Of a stretch of 64,000 bases of DNA, positions 30,274 through 41,902 are shown piece by piece. The notes under the pieces were generated by a model. It did not search any database. It was given only the letters and a program-made list of their open reading frames with translations, and was not told where the DNA came from. The DNA lies in the NCBI RefSeq assembly GCF_000517405.1, contig NZ_CP006568.1, forward strand, positions 4,030,001 through 4,094,000, in the 5' to 3' direction. How positions within the stretch are numbered: the stretch's first letter is position 1; each line of letters opens with the position of its first letter. Source of the stretch: Candidatus Sodalis pierantonius str. SOPE. GTDB lineage: Bacteria > Pseudomonadota > Gammaproteobacteria > Enterobacterales > Enterobacteriaceae. The translations under genes were made by a program, and so were the position numbers.

Positions 30274-30508
30274 CGAATTTTCTCCCGACTACACCGTCAG
30301 AAGGATGGCGGTTGGATAAATAGTTAACATTTGATAACTAAATGATAGACCGCAGCGACTGATGAATCAAGATAATATTTTAATGATTATTATAATAATA
30401 CTTTCCCAAGCGTACATAATGCAAAAAGTCTCTCGACACCGGGGAGAGTATTTTTTATAATGACTATTAATTTAGTGTATTTTTTCACCATTCGGCAAGA
30501 GAGGAACT

Positions 30509-31189
30509 ATGAGCGACCATCAAGCCGCCTGTGTCAAAAAGGGGCGCGGGCGTCCGAAACAATTCGATCGTGAAACCGCCCTGGACCAAGCGCTGCAACT
30601 GTTTTGGCGCCATGGCTATGAAGCGACTTCCCTTGTCGATCTGGTCGAGGCCACGGGGGCCAAGGCGCCCACACTGTACGCTGAGTTTGGTAATAAAGAA
30701 GGGTTATTCCGCGCCGTGGCGGAGCGTTACGTAACCAAATTCGCCGAAAAGGGTAAAGCCCTGCTGGCGCGCCCCGGTCTTTCCGTCACGCAATCCATTG
30801 AAGACTTTTACCGCGCCGCCGCGGCGATGTTTACCGATAAAAGTTTACCGTCCGGTTGCTTTATCATTTGTACTTCGGCAGCGCTGGCCGCGTCGTCGGA
30901 TGAAGTGGCGCAGATCCTGCGCTCGCGCCACCATTTGCAAGAACACACGCTGCTGGATTTTCTGTTGACGCGACAGCAGCAGGGGGAACTCCCGGCCAGC
31001 ACCGACTGTGCGGGTCTGGCAAAATATCTCGCCTGCACGCTGCAGGGGATGTCGGTTCAGGCGCGAGACGGCGCCAGCGAAGACGATCTTAACGGCATTG
31101 TCAGCACGCTGATGGCGGTCTGGCCGACGTTAAGCCAAACCTGCCGGCATATGAGCGGCGCGCAAGCGGCCACGGTCGAACACGCCTGA
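30509..31189 (+). CDS. comR: ComR-like TetR-family repressor
   Basis: A 226-residue TetR regulator. The N-terminus KKGRGRPKQFDRETALDQAL, the helix-turn-helix YEATSLVDLVEATGAKAPTL and the following YAEFGNKEGLFRAV are nearly identical to ComR (YcfQ), which represses bhsA and responds to copper. The Cys in SGCFIICTS may take part in sensing; this is an inference. About 235 AT-rich bases separate it from the divergent bhsA-like gene and should contain the operator. Intact. Confidence 0.9.
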   Translation: MSDHQAACVKKGRGRPKQFDRETALDQALQLFWRHGYEATSLVDLVEATGAKAPTLYAEFGNKEGLFRAVAERYVTKFAEKGKALLARPGLSVTQSIEDFYRAAAAMFTDKSLPSGCFIICTSAALAASSDEVAQILRSRHHLQEHTLLDFLLTRQQQGELPASTDCAGLAKYLACTLQGMSVQARDGASEDDLNGIVSTLMAVWPTLSQTCRHMSGAQAATVEHA

Positions 31190-31380
31190 TAGCCCATCTG
31201 ATTACCGTTGAGGCCAGCGCCAGCGCCAGTGCCTATGCTGGCCTAACGAACGAGGGGGCACCTGGGCAGTCTCGCGCACCCGTAAAATTCACCCGCGTCC
31301 CGCGTGATTGATTCCCACCCAATTCCGCTGGCGCTTCCACCCGATCCTGCTGCGAGGCCCACGCGTTTTTGCTGGCGCTT

Positions 31381-32832
31381 TCACGCATCCCCACTGTGAT
31401 TTTCACGCGCTGTCGCTGGGACGCCCCCAAGGAAACGGCTCTTCTTTTCCAATGTGCCATCGCGGTAGCGGGTTAACCCCCAAGCGCTGGTCACCCACTG
31501 CGTGCTTTGCAGCGATAACAGGCTCTGCTGTTGAGAAAGGCTGGTGTTTTGCGTGGTGGCGACATCGAGGTAATCAATCATCCCCGCTTTATACTGATTA
31601 TACGTGACCCGTGCCGATTCCTGCGCGGCCTGCGCGGCCTGCGCCGCCCGTTGCCGGGCCGCGATTTCGCTCTCTAGGGTGCGCAATTGCACCAAATAAT
31701 CCTCCACTTCCTGGAACCCCGCCAGCACCGCTTGGCGATAGCTGGCGACGCTCGCGTCATAGCTGGTCTCCGCTTGTTCCACCTGCGCTTTGGTGGCCCC
31801 GAAATCCAGCAGGGTGCCGCTTAATTCCGGCCCCAGCGACCAGGTCCGATTGGGCAGCGACAGCAGATTGTGCAGCGCGGAACTGGTGAAGCCCCCGCTG
31901 GCGCTGAGGGTCAAATCGGGATAATAGGCCGCTTTGGCGACGCCGATTGCGGCGTTGGCGGCCGCCACGTTGCGTTCGGCATAGGCGATATCGGGACGGC
32001 GCTGCAATAACTGCGACGGCAGCGATGGCGGAATCGCAGGCATGGCGGCGATAAGGGGCGCGGCGGGCAGGCTGAACGCCGACGGCGGTTTGCCCATTAA
32101 CACCGCGATCGCATGCTTCAACTGGGCGCGCTGCCATTGCACATCGAGCGCCGAGGCGCGGGCGCTCTCAAGGGTCGTTTGCGTCTGCGCCAAGGTATCG
32201 CGCCCTTCGCTGCCGGCCTGATATTTATTATTAATGATGCGTACGTAGCGCTCATAAGCGGTAATACTTTGCTGATACAGCGCTAGTTGCTGATCCATCA
32301 TCCGCAGTTGGAAGTAGTCCTGCGCCAGCGTTGATTGCGCGCTGAGGGTGATATTGGCCAATTCCGCCTCGCTTGCCTGGGCGCTAGCGCGGTTTTCTTC
32401 CAGCGTGCGGCGCAGCTTGCCCCACAGATCCAGTTCCCAACTGGCGCTGGTGGTGGCGCTATGGCTATTGCTGGTCGTGCTGCTGTTGCCCTACCGAGTG
32501 CTAGAGGCTGTACCGGTGACGCTGGGATAAAGATCGGCGCGCGATTCCCGCGCCAGCGCCTGGCGATACAGTGCCTGATATTGCGCGACGTTTTGATTGG
32601 AAATTTGCACTTGGCGTAGCAGATCGGACAGGACCGGATCCCGATACACCGCCCACCATTCGCCTTTGCTGAGCTGATCCTGCGGTGTTGCCCGGATCCA
32701 ACCCTGGGCTTCTTTAAACTGCAACGGCACTTCCGTCGCGGGCCGGTGATAGTCCGGCCCCACGCTACAGCCCGCCAGCGTCAGGGCCAGCGCCAGGGGG
32801 AGTAACTTCAGTGCGCGGTGTAAATCATTCAT
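31381..32832 (-). pseudogene. RND-efflux outer-membrane factor (NodT/OprM family), amber codon
   Basis: TolC-like outer-membrane lipoprotein channels of about 480 residues complete tripartite pumps. ATG 32832 opens a lipoprotein signal (LLPLALALTLAGC), followed by SVGPDYHRPATEVP. After TGTASSTR there is a TAG (32491-32493). The same frame then goes on with SWELDLWGKLRRTLEENRAS and, in the second repeat, RRPDIAYAERNVAAANAAIG, PDLTLSASGGF and the closing YLVQLRTLESEIAARQ and RVTYNQYKAGMIDYLDV. Only one codon is wrong. It is the last gene of a four-gene RND operon on the minus strand, as in MuxABC-OpmB-type clusters. Confidence 0.9.
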
Positions 32833-32859
32833 TATGGTGTTTTCACTCTTCTAACGGCT

Positions 32860-35392
32860 TCATGCCGTGCCGGTTTTACGCAAGCGATGCCAGGCGTGCT
32901 GACTATTGCGGCTAAGACGATCGAGGTAGAGATATACCACCGGCGTTGTAAACAGCGTCAACAGCTGACTCAAGGCCAGCCCGCCGGCGATGGCCATCCC
33001 CAGCGGGCTGCACAGATCCGCGTCGTCGCCGCTGCCGAGCGCCAGGGGCAGCGCGCCAAAAAAGGCCGCCAGCGTGGTCATCATAATCGGCCGAAACCGC
33101 ATCAGATAGGCCTGGGTGATGGCCTGCTGCGGCGTGAGCCTCTGATTGCGTTCGGCCGCCAGGGCAAAATCGATCATCATGATGGCGTTCTTTTTCACAA
33201 TACCTATCAGCAACAAAATGCCGATCAAGGCGATCACGGTCAACTGGGTGTCCGTGACCAGCATCAGCAACAGCGCCCCCAGACCCGCCGAGGGCAGGGT
33301 GGATAATATCGTCAGCGGATGAATGTAGCTTTCATACAATACGCCGAGCACAATATAGACCGCCGCCAGCGCCGCCAGGATAAGCCAGGGCATTGACGCG
33401 GCCAGCGCGGCAAACGCCTTGGCGGTTCCCTGGAAGCCGGCCTGGATGGTGCTGGGCAGGGCGATCTTCACCATCGCGCCCTTAATCGCCGCCTGCGCCT
33501 GCTCCAGCGACACGCCATCGGCCAGGTTAAAGGCGACGGTGCTGGTGGCGGATTGCCCCTGATGCGCCACCGACAATGCCGCATTGGCGCTGCGTCCGCC
33601 GATATGAAGATCCTGCGCCGCCATGAGAAACAGCTGCATGCCTGCCTCATTGCGGAACTTATTGGTCAGCCGGTTCGCCACCACGGTTGCGCTATCGCTG
33701 CGTTTGTCATAATCCTTCAGGTGCACGAAAAATGTACCGCTATTGCGTGATCCGAAAGCGCCGCCGCCGATGGATGACATCACGCCGTCCACCGCAGGAT
33801 CCTGCTGGATGAGTTTGGCTATCGCCTCGACTTTGGGCTTCATCGCCTGGAAAGAGATGTTTTGATCGGCGCGCACCATCCCCATTAGCAGGCCGGTATC
33901 CTGATTGGGGAAGAAGCCTTTTTGCACCATGCCGTATAAAAAAAGATTCAGCATGATAGTCAGCACCAGGCTAAAGAGCGTTAGCCTTTGGTGACGCATC
34001 ACCCACCCCAGCGCCAGGGCATACCCCGCCAAAAGCCTGGCCAGCCCGCTCTCAATCAGCAGATACAACCGGTTGGGACGTTTGCTCACTGGCGGTTTGC
34101 GCCGCAGCAGACGCGAACACAGCATCGGCGTCAGGCTCAGTGACACCACCATCGAAATCAGCAGCGAGACGGTGAGCGTGACGGCGAATTCCTGAAACAG
34201 CCGGCCGACGATACTGCCCATCAGCAGAATGGGAATGAACACCGCCACCAGCGACAGCGTCATCGCCAGGACCGTAAAACCGACTTCCTGCGCGCCCTTA
34301 ATCGAAGCGCGCACCGGCCCCAGGCCTTCTTCGATATAGCGGGTGATGTTTTCCAGAACCACAATGGCGTCATCCACCACAAAGCCGGTGCAGATAATCA
34401 GCGCCATCAACGACAGGTTGTCCAGACTGTAATCCAGCAAATACATGACCGCGCAGGTGCCGATGAGCGACACCGGTAGCGCCAGCGCCGGAATAATCAC
34501 CGCCTGCAGATTGCGCAGGAAAATAAACACCACGGCGATCACCAGGAAAATCGCAATCAGCAGCGTCTCCTCGGTGTCGTACAGCGAGGCGCGGATGGTG
34601 GGGGAGCGGTCCACGACCTTATGCAGCTCGACATCGCTTAAACGGATAGCGGTGCCGTTGATATAGGTAATAATCAGCGACCGATAATCCCGCGCCTTGT
34701 CCAACTGGCCGTTATCGTCTACCACAAACGAGGTAGTTTCGCCCTGCAACATGCCTTTGGGTAAATTGGTGGTGCTATTGGCGATGGCGCTGCGCACCGT
34801 ATCGAGCGAAATCCCCAGATGGTTTAGCATTTGCGGCTGCAAATCGATACGCGCTGCCGAGTAGCGACACCTGACCGACCCCCTGCACCTGGGCGATTTT
34901 CTGCTAAATGGTGCTTGAGGCCAGATCGTAGAGCTCGCCGCTGGCGCGGGTGTTGGAGGTCAGGGCCAGCATGACGATGGGCGCATCGGACGGATTGGCT
35001 TTGCGGTAAGTGGGCAACGACGGCATGCTGCTCGGCAGCAAGCTGCGCGCGGCATTGATTGCCGCCTGCACATCGCGGGAGGCGCCATTGATATCGCGGT
35101 CGAGCTCAAACTGCAAAATAATCCGGGTCGATCCCGTGCTGCTGCTGGAGGTCATCTCGGTGACGCCGGCAATCTGGCCCAGCGATCGTTCCAGCGGCGT
35201 GGCCACGGTGGCCGCCATGGTTTCCGGGCTGGCGCCCGACAGGCGGGCGCTGACCATGATGGTGGGAAAATCAACCTGCGGCAGCGGCGCCACCGGCAAC
35301 AGCCGGTAGCCCAGTAGGCCAAGCAGCAAAATGGCCAGCGTGAGCAGCAGCGTCGCCACCGGCCGGAAGATGAACAGCCGTGAGATATTCAT
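32860..35392 (-). pseudogene. mdtC: MdtC-like RND efflux pump subunit, amber codon plus frameshift
   Basis: MdtC forms a heterotrimer with two MdtB subunits in the inner membrane and exports bile salts and other compounds with MdtA. The frame from ATG 35392 (MNISRLFIFRPVATLLLTLA) runs through PLPQVDFPTIMVSARLSGAS to TAG at 34904-34906. It continues QKIAQVQGVGQVSLLGSA and changes frame near 34858. It then runs normally from LQPQMLNHLGISLD to 32860, including the helix-4 segment CTGFVVDDAIVVLENI and GMAIAGGLALSQLLTLFTTP. The total of about 840 codons is shorter than the usual roughly 1,025; I did not locate the missing segment, which appears to lie in the periplasmic part before RLSD. It overlaps mdtB by 4 bases. 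Confidence 0.85.
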
Positions 35393-38300
35393 GGCGCCGC
35401 TTGCCTGCGTTTACGCCGCACGAAGCGCTGCCCGCGTTGCGCCAGGCCGTCAAACCACAGATAGATTACGGGCGTCGAGAACAGCGTCAGCACCTGACTG
35501 AAGATAAGACCGCCGACAATCACCAGCCCCAGCGGCTGGCGGAGTTCGGCGCCGGAACCGTGGGCCAGCATCAACGGCAGCGCGCCCAGCAGCGCGGCCA
35601 TGGTGGTCATCAGAATCGGCCGGAAACGCAGCAGGCAAGCCTGATGAATGGCCTCGCGCGGCGTCATGTGGTGCTTGTTTTCCGCCTCTAGCGCGAAGTC
35701 GATCATCATGATGGCGTTCTTTTTCACGATGCCTATCAGCAGGATAACGCCGATTAGCGCAATCAGGCTGAATTCGGTGTCGGCGAGCAGCAAGGTTAAT
35801 AGCGCGCCTACCGCGGCCGAGGGCAGGGTGGAAAGAATGGTGATCGGATGGATAAAGCTCTCATACAAAATACCCAGTACCACGTACATGGTGAGCAGCG
35901 CCGCCAGAATCAGCCACAGCGTATTATCGGTGGCGCTCTGGAAGGCCGATGTCTCACCCTGATAGCGCAGGGTAATGCTCGACGGTTGCTCGAGCGACTG
36001 GCTGACCTGCGTAATCGCTTTCTGTGCATCTTCTATTGAATAGCTGTCATTGAGATTAAATGACACGGTTACCGCCGGGAACTGGTTCAGCCTGACATGG
36101 ACCAGCGACCCCGTCCGGCGGTGCACCGTAGCGATAGAGGTCAGTTTGACTATCGCCGTCGCGCTGCCCGAGCTGGAACTCGAACTCGAGCTAGAACTTG
36201 AACTGGAGCTAGAACTGGAGCTAGAGTTTGAGCTCGTGGCCAGATAAATATCATCCAGCGAGGCCGGCGATTGTTGATATTTGGGCTGAACCTCCAGCAC
36301 CACCCGGTACTGATTGGATTGGGTGAAAATCGTCGATACCAACCGCTGCCCGAAGGCGTTATACAGCGCGGTATCCACATCCGCCGCGGTGATGCTGTAG
36401 CGCGCCGCGGCGTCGCGATTGAGCTCCACGTACACCGTTTGCCCCTGATCTTGCAGATTGCTCACCACATCGCTGAATTCTGGCTCCTGCTGCAGGCGCG
36501 CGACGAGTTTCGGCGTCCAGTTCACCAGATTTTCGCTATCGGCATCCTCGAGAGTGAATTGATACTGGCTGGGCGTGACCTGATCGTTGACCGTCAGATC
36601 TTGTGAGGATTACAGATACAGCGTAATGCCCGCGACCTGTTGGGTGGCCTCTTTCAGCTGTTTGATAATGACATCGGCGCGATCGTCGCGATCCGAAAAA
36701 GGTTTCAGATTGATTTGCAGGCGGCCGCTGTTCAGGCTGGTATTGTTGCCGTCGATACCGACGGTGGAGGAGACGCTTTCCACCTGTGGATTCTTGAGGA
36801 TATCGTCCACCAGCGCCCGCTGTCGCCGAGCCATCTCGCCGAAGGAAACGTCCTGCGAGGCAATCGTCACCCCTTGAATCAGCCCTGTATCCTGCTGGGG
36901 AAAGAAGCCTTTCGGCACCACAACATAGAGTAACGCGGTCAGCGCCAGCGCCACCAGCAGCGTCAGGCGCTGATGGTCAAGTACGATAATCAGCAGCCGA
37001 TCGTAGCCGGCGATAAGCCGGTCGAAAATCTCGCCGCCCTTACGGTAAAAACGGCTCTGTTCCTCCTCCGGAATATGGCGCAGCAGATAAGCGCATAGCA
37101 TCGGGGTGAGGGTGAGCGACACCAGCATCGATACCAGAATCGATACCGCCAGGGTGATGGCGAACTCCCGGAACAGACGGCCGACCACATCGCCCATAAA
37201 CAACAGCGGAATTAATACCGCTATTAACGAGAAGGTCAGCGAAATGATGGTGAAACCTATCTGTCGGGAGCCGTTAAGCGCCGCCTGCATGGGCGTTTCC
37301 CCCTCTTCCAGCCGGCGGGAAATATTTTCCACCATCACGATAGCGTCATCAATAACGAACCCGGTGGCGATAGTGAGCGCCATCAACGACAGATTGTTCA
37401 GACTGAAGCCGGCCAGATACATCACGCCGAAGGTCCCCACCAGCGACAGCGGTACCGCCACACTAGGGATAAGGGTCGCGGCGATGTTGCGCAGGAAGAG
37501 GAAAGTCACCATCACCACCAGCGCAATGGACAGTATCAGCTCAAACTGTACGTCGCTGATGGAGGCGCGAATGGTCTGGGTGCGATCGGACAGGATCTGG
37601 ATCTTGACCCCCTCCGGCAGCGCCGCCTGCAGAGTGGGAAGCTGCGCTTTAATATTATCCACCACCTGGATAACGTTGGCGCCCGGCTGACGCTGTACGC
37701 TGATGACAATCGCCGGATTACGGTTGGCCCAGGCGGATTGAAAGGTGTTTTCTTCCGCTTCCTCGATGTGGGCGATATCTTTCAGCCGCAGGGCGGCGCA
37801 GTTCTGATAGGTGAGAATGAGATTACCGTGTTCGGCGGCGGTGCGTAGTTGATCGTTGGCGTCGATGGTGATCGAATGATAACGCCCGTCGAAGCCGCCT
37901 TTAGCGGTATTGACGTTGCTATTGCCGATAAGCGTATTCACGTCTTCCAACGTCAGATGATGCGCCGCGAGCGCGCGGGGATCCATCCGTACCCGGATCG
38001 CCGCCTGATGACCGCTCGCCAGGGTGACCATACCGACGCCTGAGATCTGCGATAATTTCAGCGCCAGACGGGTATTGACCAGATCTTGTACTTGTATCAG
38101 CGGCAGCATATCCGAACTCGCCGCCAGGGTGATGACGGCGGTATCCGCCGGGTTCACCTTTTTATAGGTAGGCGGGTTGGGCAAATCGTTTGGCAGCAGG
38201 CTGTTGGCGGCATTGATCGCCGCCTGCACTTCCTGCTCCGCCACATCCAGCGACAGGTCGAGGGAAAATTTCAGCGTGATGACCGACGCCCCGCCTGAGT

Positions 38301-38550
38301 TGGTGGAATACATCTGGTTGAGGCCGGCCATCTGGCCGAGCGGCCGCTCCAGCGGCGCGGTTACCGAGGACGCCATCACATCGGGACTGGCGCCCGGGTA
38401 AAGCGTAGTCACCTGGATCGTGGGATAATCCACCTGGGGCAGCGCCGAAGTGGAAAGCATTTTGTAGGCGAAAAGCCCGGAAATCAGCACCGCAATCATC
38501 AATAAAATTGTGGCGACCGGGCGCTCGATAAAAAGTCTAGAAGGGTTCAT
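35389..38550 (-). pseudogene. mdtB: MdtB-like RND efflux pump subunit, single ochre codon
   Basis: Full length at about 1,050 codons. It begins MNPSRLFIERPVATILLMIA. The proton-relay helix reads ATGFVIDDAIVMVENISRRL, and the first half ends GITLYL before TAA at 36610-36612. The same frame continues SSQDLTVNDQVTPSQYQFTL and runs to 35389 with SFNLNDSYSIEDAQ and VVGGLIFSQVLTLFSTPVI. E. coli MdtB has Gln at the stop position, so CAA to TAA is likely. A 22-codon serine tract lies in the second periplasmic domain. The gene sits between mdtA and mdtC in the usual order. Confidence 0.9.
36169..36234 (-). repeat. Serine-coding hexanucleotide repeat in mdtB-like gene
   Basis: On the minus strand 22 codons in a row read Ser except one Asn. 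They alternate AGY and TCN, giving an imperfect six-base period AGYTCN. This pattern suggests repeat expansion rather than selection on the protein. Standard MdtB has no such tract. It falls just before IVKLTSIATV in the second large periplasmic loop. Confidence 0.9.
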
Positions 38551-38565
38551 TGCGCGGCGCCGTCG

Positions 38566-39906
38566 TTACCGCCGGTCGTCGAGGCGCGCTGCGTCGCCGC
38601 GCTGCCGGCTGGTGACGCCTTCCGCCTTGCCGTTACCGCCCGTGGCGCCGCTGTCCATTGTGCCGGCGCTGCCCTTGACGCGAGTCGCACTGCCGGGCGC
38701 GCCGCTTTCCACGGCACTGCCGCCGCCGGTATCGTTGTCGCTGACGATCGTCACTTTCGCGCCGTTGCTCAACCGGTCAATGCCTTCGGTGACCACACGT
38801 TCGCCCGGCGATACGCCTCTCAGAACGGCCTGTAGCGAGGTGCCGAAGCTCGGTCCCGCTTTGACCTGACGGCGTTCGACGCTGTTATCCTGCTTGATTA
38901 CATACACGAAATCCCCGTCGCTGCTCAGCTGTAAGGCCTGGGCGGGGATAACCGTCGCGCCCGCCAGTACATTCGTTTGCAAACGCACATTCACAAATTG
39001 ATTGGGATAGAGTTTTTCATCGTGATTGGCAAACATGGCTTTAAGCTTGATGCTGCCGGTCTCGCTGTCGATTTCGTTGCTGATAAAGTTCAGCTCTCCC
39101 TGCGCCAGCTCGGTCGTGCCATCCTGATCCAGCGCGGTGGCGGGCAAGGTTTGGCCGTGATGCAAAGCTTGTAGTAGCGTAGATAAATTGGCCTGCGGCA
39201 CGCTGAAAGTGACGGCGATAGGTTGGGTCTGGGTAATGGTCACTATGCCGGTGGTGTCGCTGCTATGCACCATATTGCCGGGATCCACCAGCCGCAGCCC
39301 GACCCGGCCGCTGACCGGCGCGGTGATCCGCGCATATTCCAGATCCAATTTCGCGGCGTCAATCTGCGCCTGATAAGATTTAATTGCCCCGGCGTACTGG
39401 CCTACGGTGGCGGTCTGGGTTTCTAACATCCTGACGCGACAGGGAATCCTGCGCATAGAGTTTTTGATAACGCGCCAGCGTCAGCTGCGCGCTCTTCAGC
39501 AGCGCTTGGTTTTGCGCCAAATCGCCCTGATATTGCTCCAGGCTGGCCTGATAGCTGCGCGGGTCGATCTGCGCCAGTAACTGCCCCTGCTCGACCTTCT
39601 GTCCTTCGGTAAAATAGACTTTGAGCAGTTGGCCATCCACCCGACTGGTTACGGTCACGCTGGCGTTCGCCACCACCGTACCCAAGGCCGATAAGGTGAC
39701 GGGAACATCCGCCTGCTTGGCGACACCGCCGTGTACCGCTGTCGGGCCGCCCATGCCCATTCTCATACCGCCCGGCCGGCCGGGGCAGCGCCACTGCCGC
39801 TGCGGTGAGCGAAAAGGTAATAACCGAGGCCGGCAATCAACAACAGTATCAAAACCACCACTAAAACATTACGCCACTTAATCGTCTGCTTTGAATATCT
39901 TCTCAT
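38566..39906 (-). pseudogene. mdtA: MdtA-like periplasmic adaptor of RND pump, two frameshifts
   Basis: Membrane fusion protein of about 430 residues. ATG 39906 opens the membrane anchor (MRRYSKQTIKWRNVLVVVLI) and reads to GAAPAGRAV then TGA. A shift within the CCGGCCGGCCGGGG run near 39776 leads into VPVTLSALGTVVANASVTVT and LLAQIDPRSYQASLEQYQGD. A second shift near 39430 leads into LETQTATVGQYAGAIKSYQ and ARITAPVSGRVGLRLVDPGN. The C-terminal domain follows to 38566 and ends in a G/S-rich tail. It is the first gene of the mdtABC-outer membrane factor operon. Confidence 0.9.
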
Positions 39907-40752
39907 GGGATGGGGCTGGCCAGTTCTGGTTAAAATCGTGTTATCTTAACAGATTAAAGTAATTTTGATGCTTATTCTGTAAGCGTTTCGTCAAAAAGCG
40001 TTTCATTTGCCGTATCGCCCCCGCCGCCGCGTAACGTGGTGCCAAGACGGGTCGGACGTAGGGATTTCGGCCTTTCCATATCGTCAAAAAGAGAGAAACA
40101 GGATGCTGCGCCCGTTTAGGTGCGCTAACGTCGGTTAGCCCACGGTTAACCGCTGGCGCCTGTCAAGTATAGCGGCTTGGGGCATAATGGTCAGACGCGG
40201 CGGCATTCGTCCGCGCGGTACACGGCGCGCAGTAATACGCATCGGCGGCACGCGTCCGCGCGATACGCTGACGATCTCGAGATAGGGGAGCAGTGTTTCT
40301 TGCCCACCGTGGGTTAAGACCCTGAGGACGATCCAAATCGCCGCAGGGCAGGTCGAAGGCGAACCGCCTAGCGCGCAGGTCGTCGTAGTAAGGATTAAAT
40401 TAATTATTTAAAATATGATTATATTAGTTTTATAAACTATATCGGTTATAATTCTGCTCAGCTTTAATTGCACTATTTCTTCACAAGCATGCCGGGTTAA
40501 TCACTTCTTTAGCGCTCAATTTTCCGTCGATTTATAGCTTCGTATGTTTATCTTTGGTTTAAGTCAATACTATAACCTTTAATAATTAGATGAGGGTTAA
40601 TTCGTTAAACCCCAAGATAAATAATCATTATTTTTAGCGGCGAATTAAAGATTGCATTGAAGAATGATGCATTTGCCATGTGCTACGCTGGACACTATTC
40701 CGTGATGAAATAATGTAATGGAAGTTTATCGGGTAACAGGAGATATTAAAGG
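39907..40752. other. Non-coding region upstream of the type III secretion island, AT-rich right half
   Basis: About 850 bases. The left half (39910-40380) is GC-rich with no gene recognised. The right half (40385-40740) is strikingly AT-rich, as expected for an H-NS-silenced control region ahead of a virulence regulator. I could not pin down a promoter. Confidence 0.5.
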
Positions 40753-41634
40753 ATGGATATAGCTCTGAAAAAAAATCAGGCGTCTTGCGCATGTACGCTT
40801 TTAGCGCCCATCGGCCCGGCTGGCGGAGGAAAAAATACTCTGCCGCCCGTACAATACGCTTTTGGCGATTTTCTGCTGAACTCCTCCCGCGTGTTGTTTC
40901 ATAAAGACAAACGGCTCAGCATCTCCCCCAAGGAACTGGGGGTGCTGAGTTTATTACTGGAATCCGCCGGCGAACTGGTGACCAAGGCGCAGATTATTCA
41001 TGAAGTCTGGTACGGCGGCAATGTCGGCGAAGAATCGCTGACGCGCTGTATCTACGTGCTGCGGCGTATCTTACAAGAGGAGAAAGATCACCGCTATATC
41101 GATACGGTTTACGGTAAAGGCTACCGGTTTACGCTGCCGGTCACGCGCATCTTGCCCGCCCAGCCCGGAATGCCGGCGCGCTGCGTGCTGGCGGTATTTC
41201 CCTTCCGGCTGGCCGGTGATATCGACACCGTCGGTTTGCAGGATGCCATCGTACAGCAACTGGCTCCCTGCTCGCCGCTGGGATTGCATGTGTTGCCGAC
41301 CTCGCTGACCATGAACTGTCGCACCACTGACGCCACGCTGCAATTGCTGGACAAAATCCGGCCGGACTATTACCTCACCGGTTACGAGCTGAACCTCGGC
41401 GGCGCGCCCTCGCTGCGGATTGAGTTGATGCGCGCCGAGGATCATCTGCTGCTGCTGCGTGAGCGGGTGGCCAAAGCCCATTTGGGGGGCGAGGGGCGCT
41501 TTCTGCGCACGCTGAAGCCTCTGATTTTGGGCGCGCTGCCCGGTATGAAGGCGATGGGACTGGCGGCGGGGAAAACAGCGGAGGGGGAGACCGGTCGGTC
41601 AGCTATGCCGGGTCAGGAGAAAAGAAAAAAATGA
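40753..41634 (+). CDS. HilA-like transcriptional regulator lacking the TPR region
   Basis: The N-terminal part (residues 30-125) is an OmpR/ToxR-type winged helix: YAFGDFLLNSSRVLFHKDKR, ISPKELGVLSLLLESAGELV and EESLTRCIYVLRRILQEEKD, then YIDTVYGKGYRF. This is closest to HilA/YgeH, the activators of Inv/Spa secretion genes. A middle domain follows (VLAVFPFRL, PDYYLTGYEL). Salmonella HilA has about 553 residues with a TPR-like second half. This protein stops at 293 residues with a polar tail, so the second half is absent. It lies directly upstream of invF in the same orientation and probably activates the island. Confidence 0.8.
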   Translation: MDIALKKNQASCACTLLAPIGPAGGGKNTLPPVQYAFGDFLLNSSRVLFHKDKRLSISPKELGVLSLLLESAGELVTKAQIIHEVWYGGNVGEESLTRCIYVLRRILQEEKDHRYIDTVYGKGYRFTLPVTRILPAQPGMPARCVLAVFPFRLAGDIDTVGLQDAIVQQLAPCSPLGLHVLPTSLTMNCRTTDATLQLLDKIRPDYYLTGYELNLGGAPSLRIELMRAEDHLLLLRERVAKAHLGGEGRFLRTLKPLILGALPGMKAMGLAAGKTAEGETGRSAMPGQEKRKK

Positions 41635-41902
41635 GCCGGTCGCAACGGCCGATGCATTGTGAAGCGCGCCGACGGCGGCGGGCCCAGTAAGCGCCTGCGC
41701 GTCGGGCGCATTATTTCGCGGCGTAACCTAAGTCCCGATAAATCGGGTGGTCTCCTCGCCATTGCCTGGAATGAGAGAAAGCGTTTACCACGCGTCAGGC
41801 ATGCTGTGAGCGTTTAAGCCATGAGAGGCTTCTGCAATTATTTCTCACCCTGAGTCATATTTTCATCATGATTTCTTCGAAAGAGATAGGCAATGTATTG
41901 CT

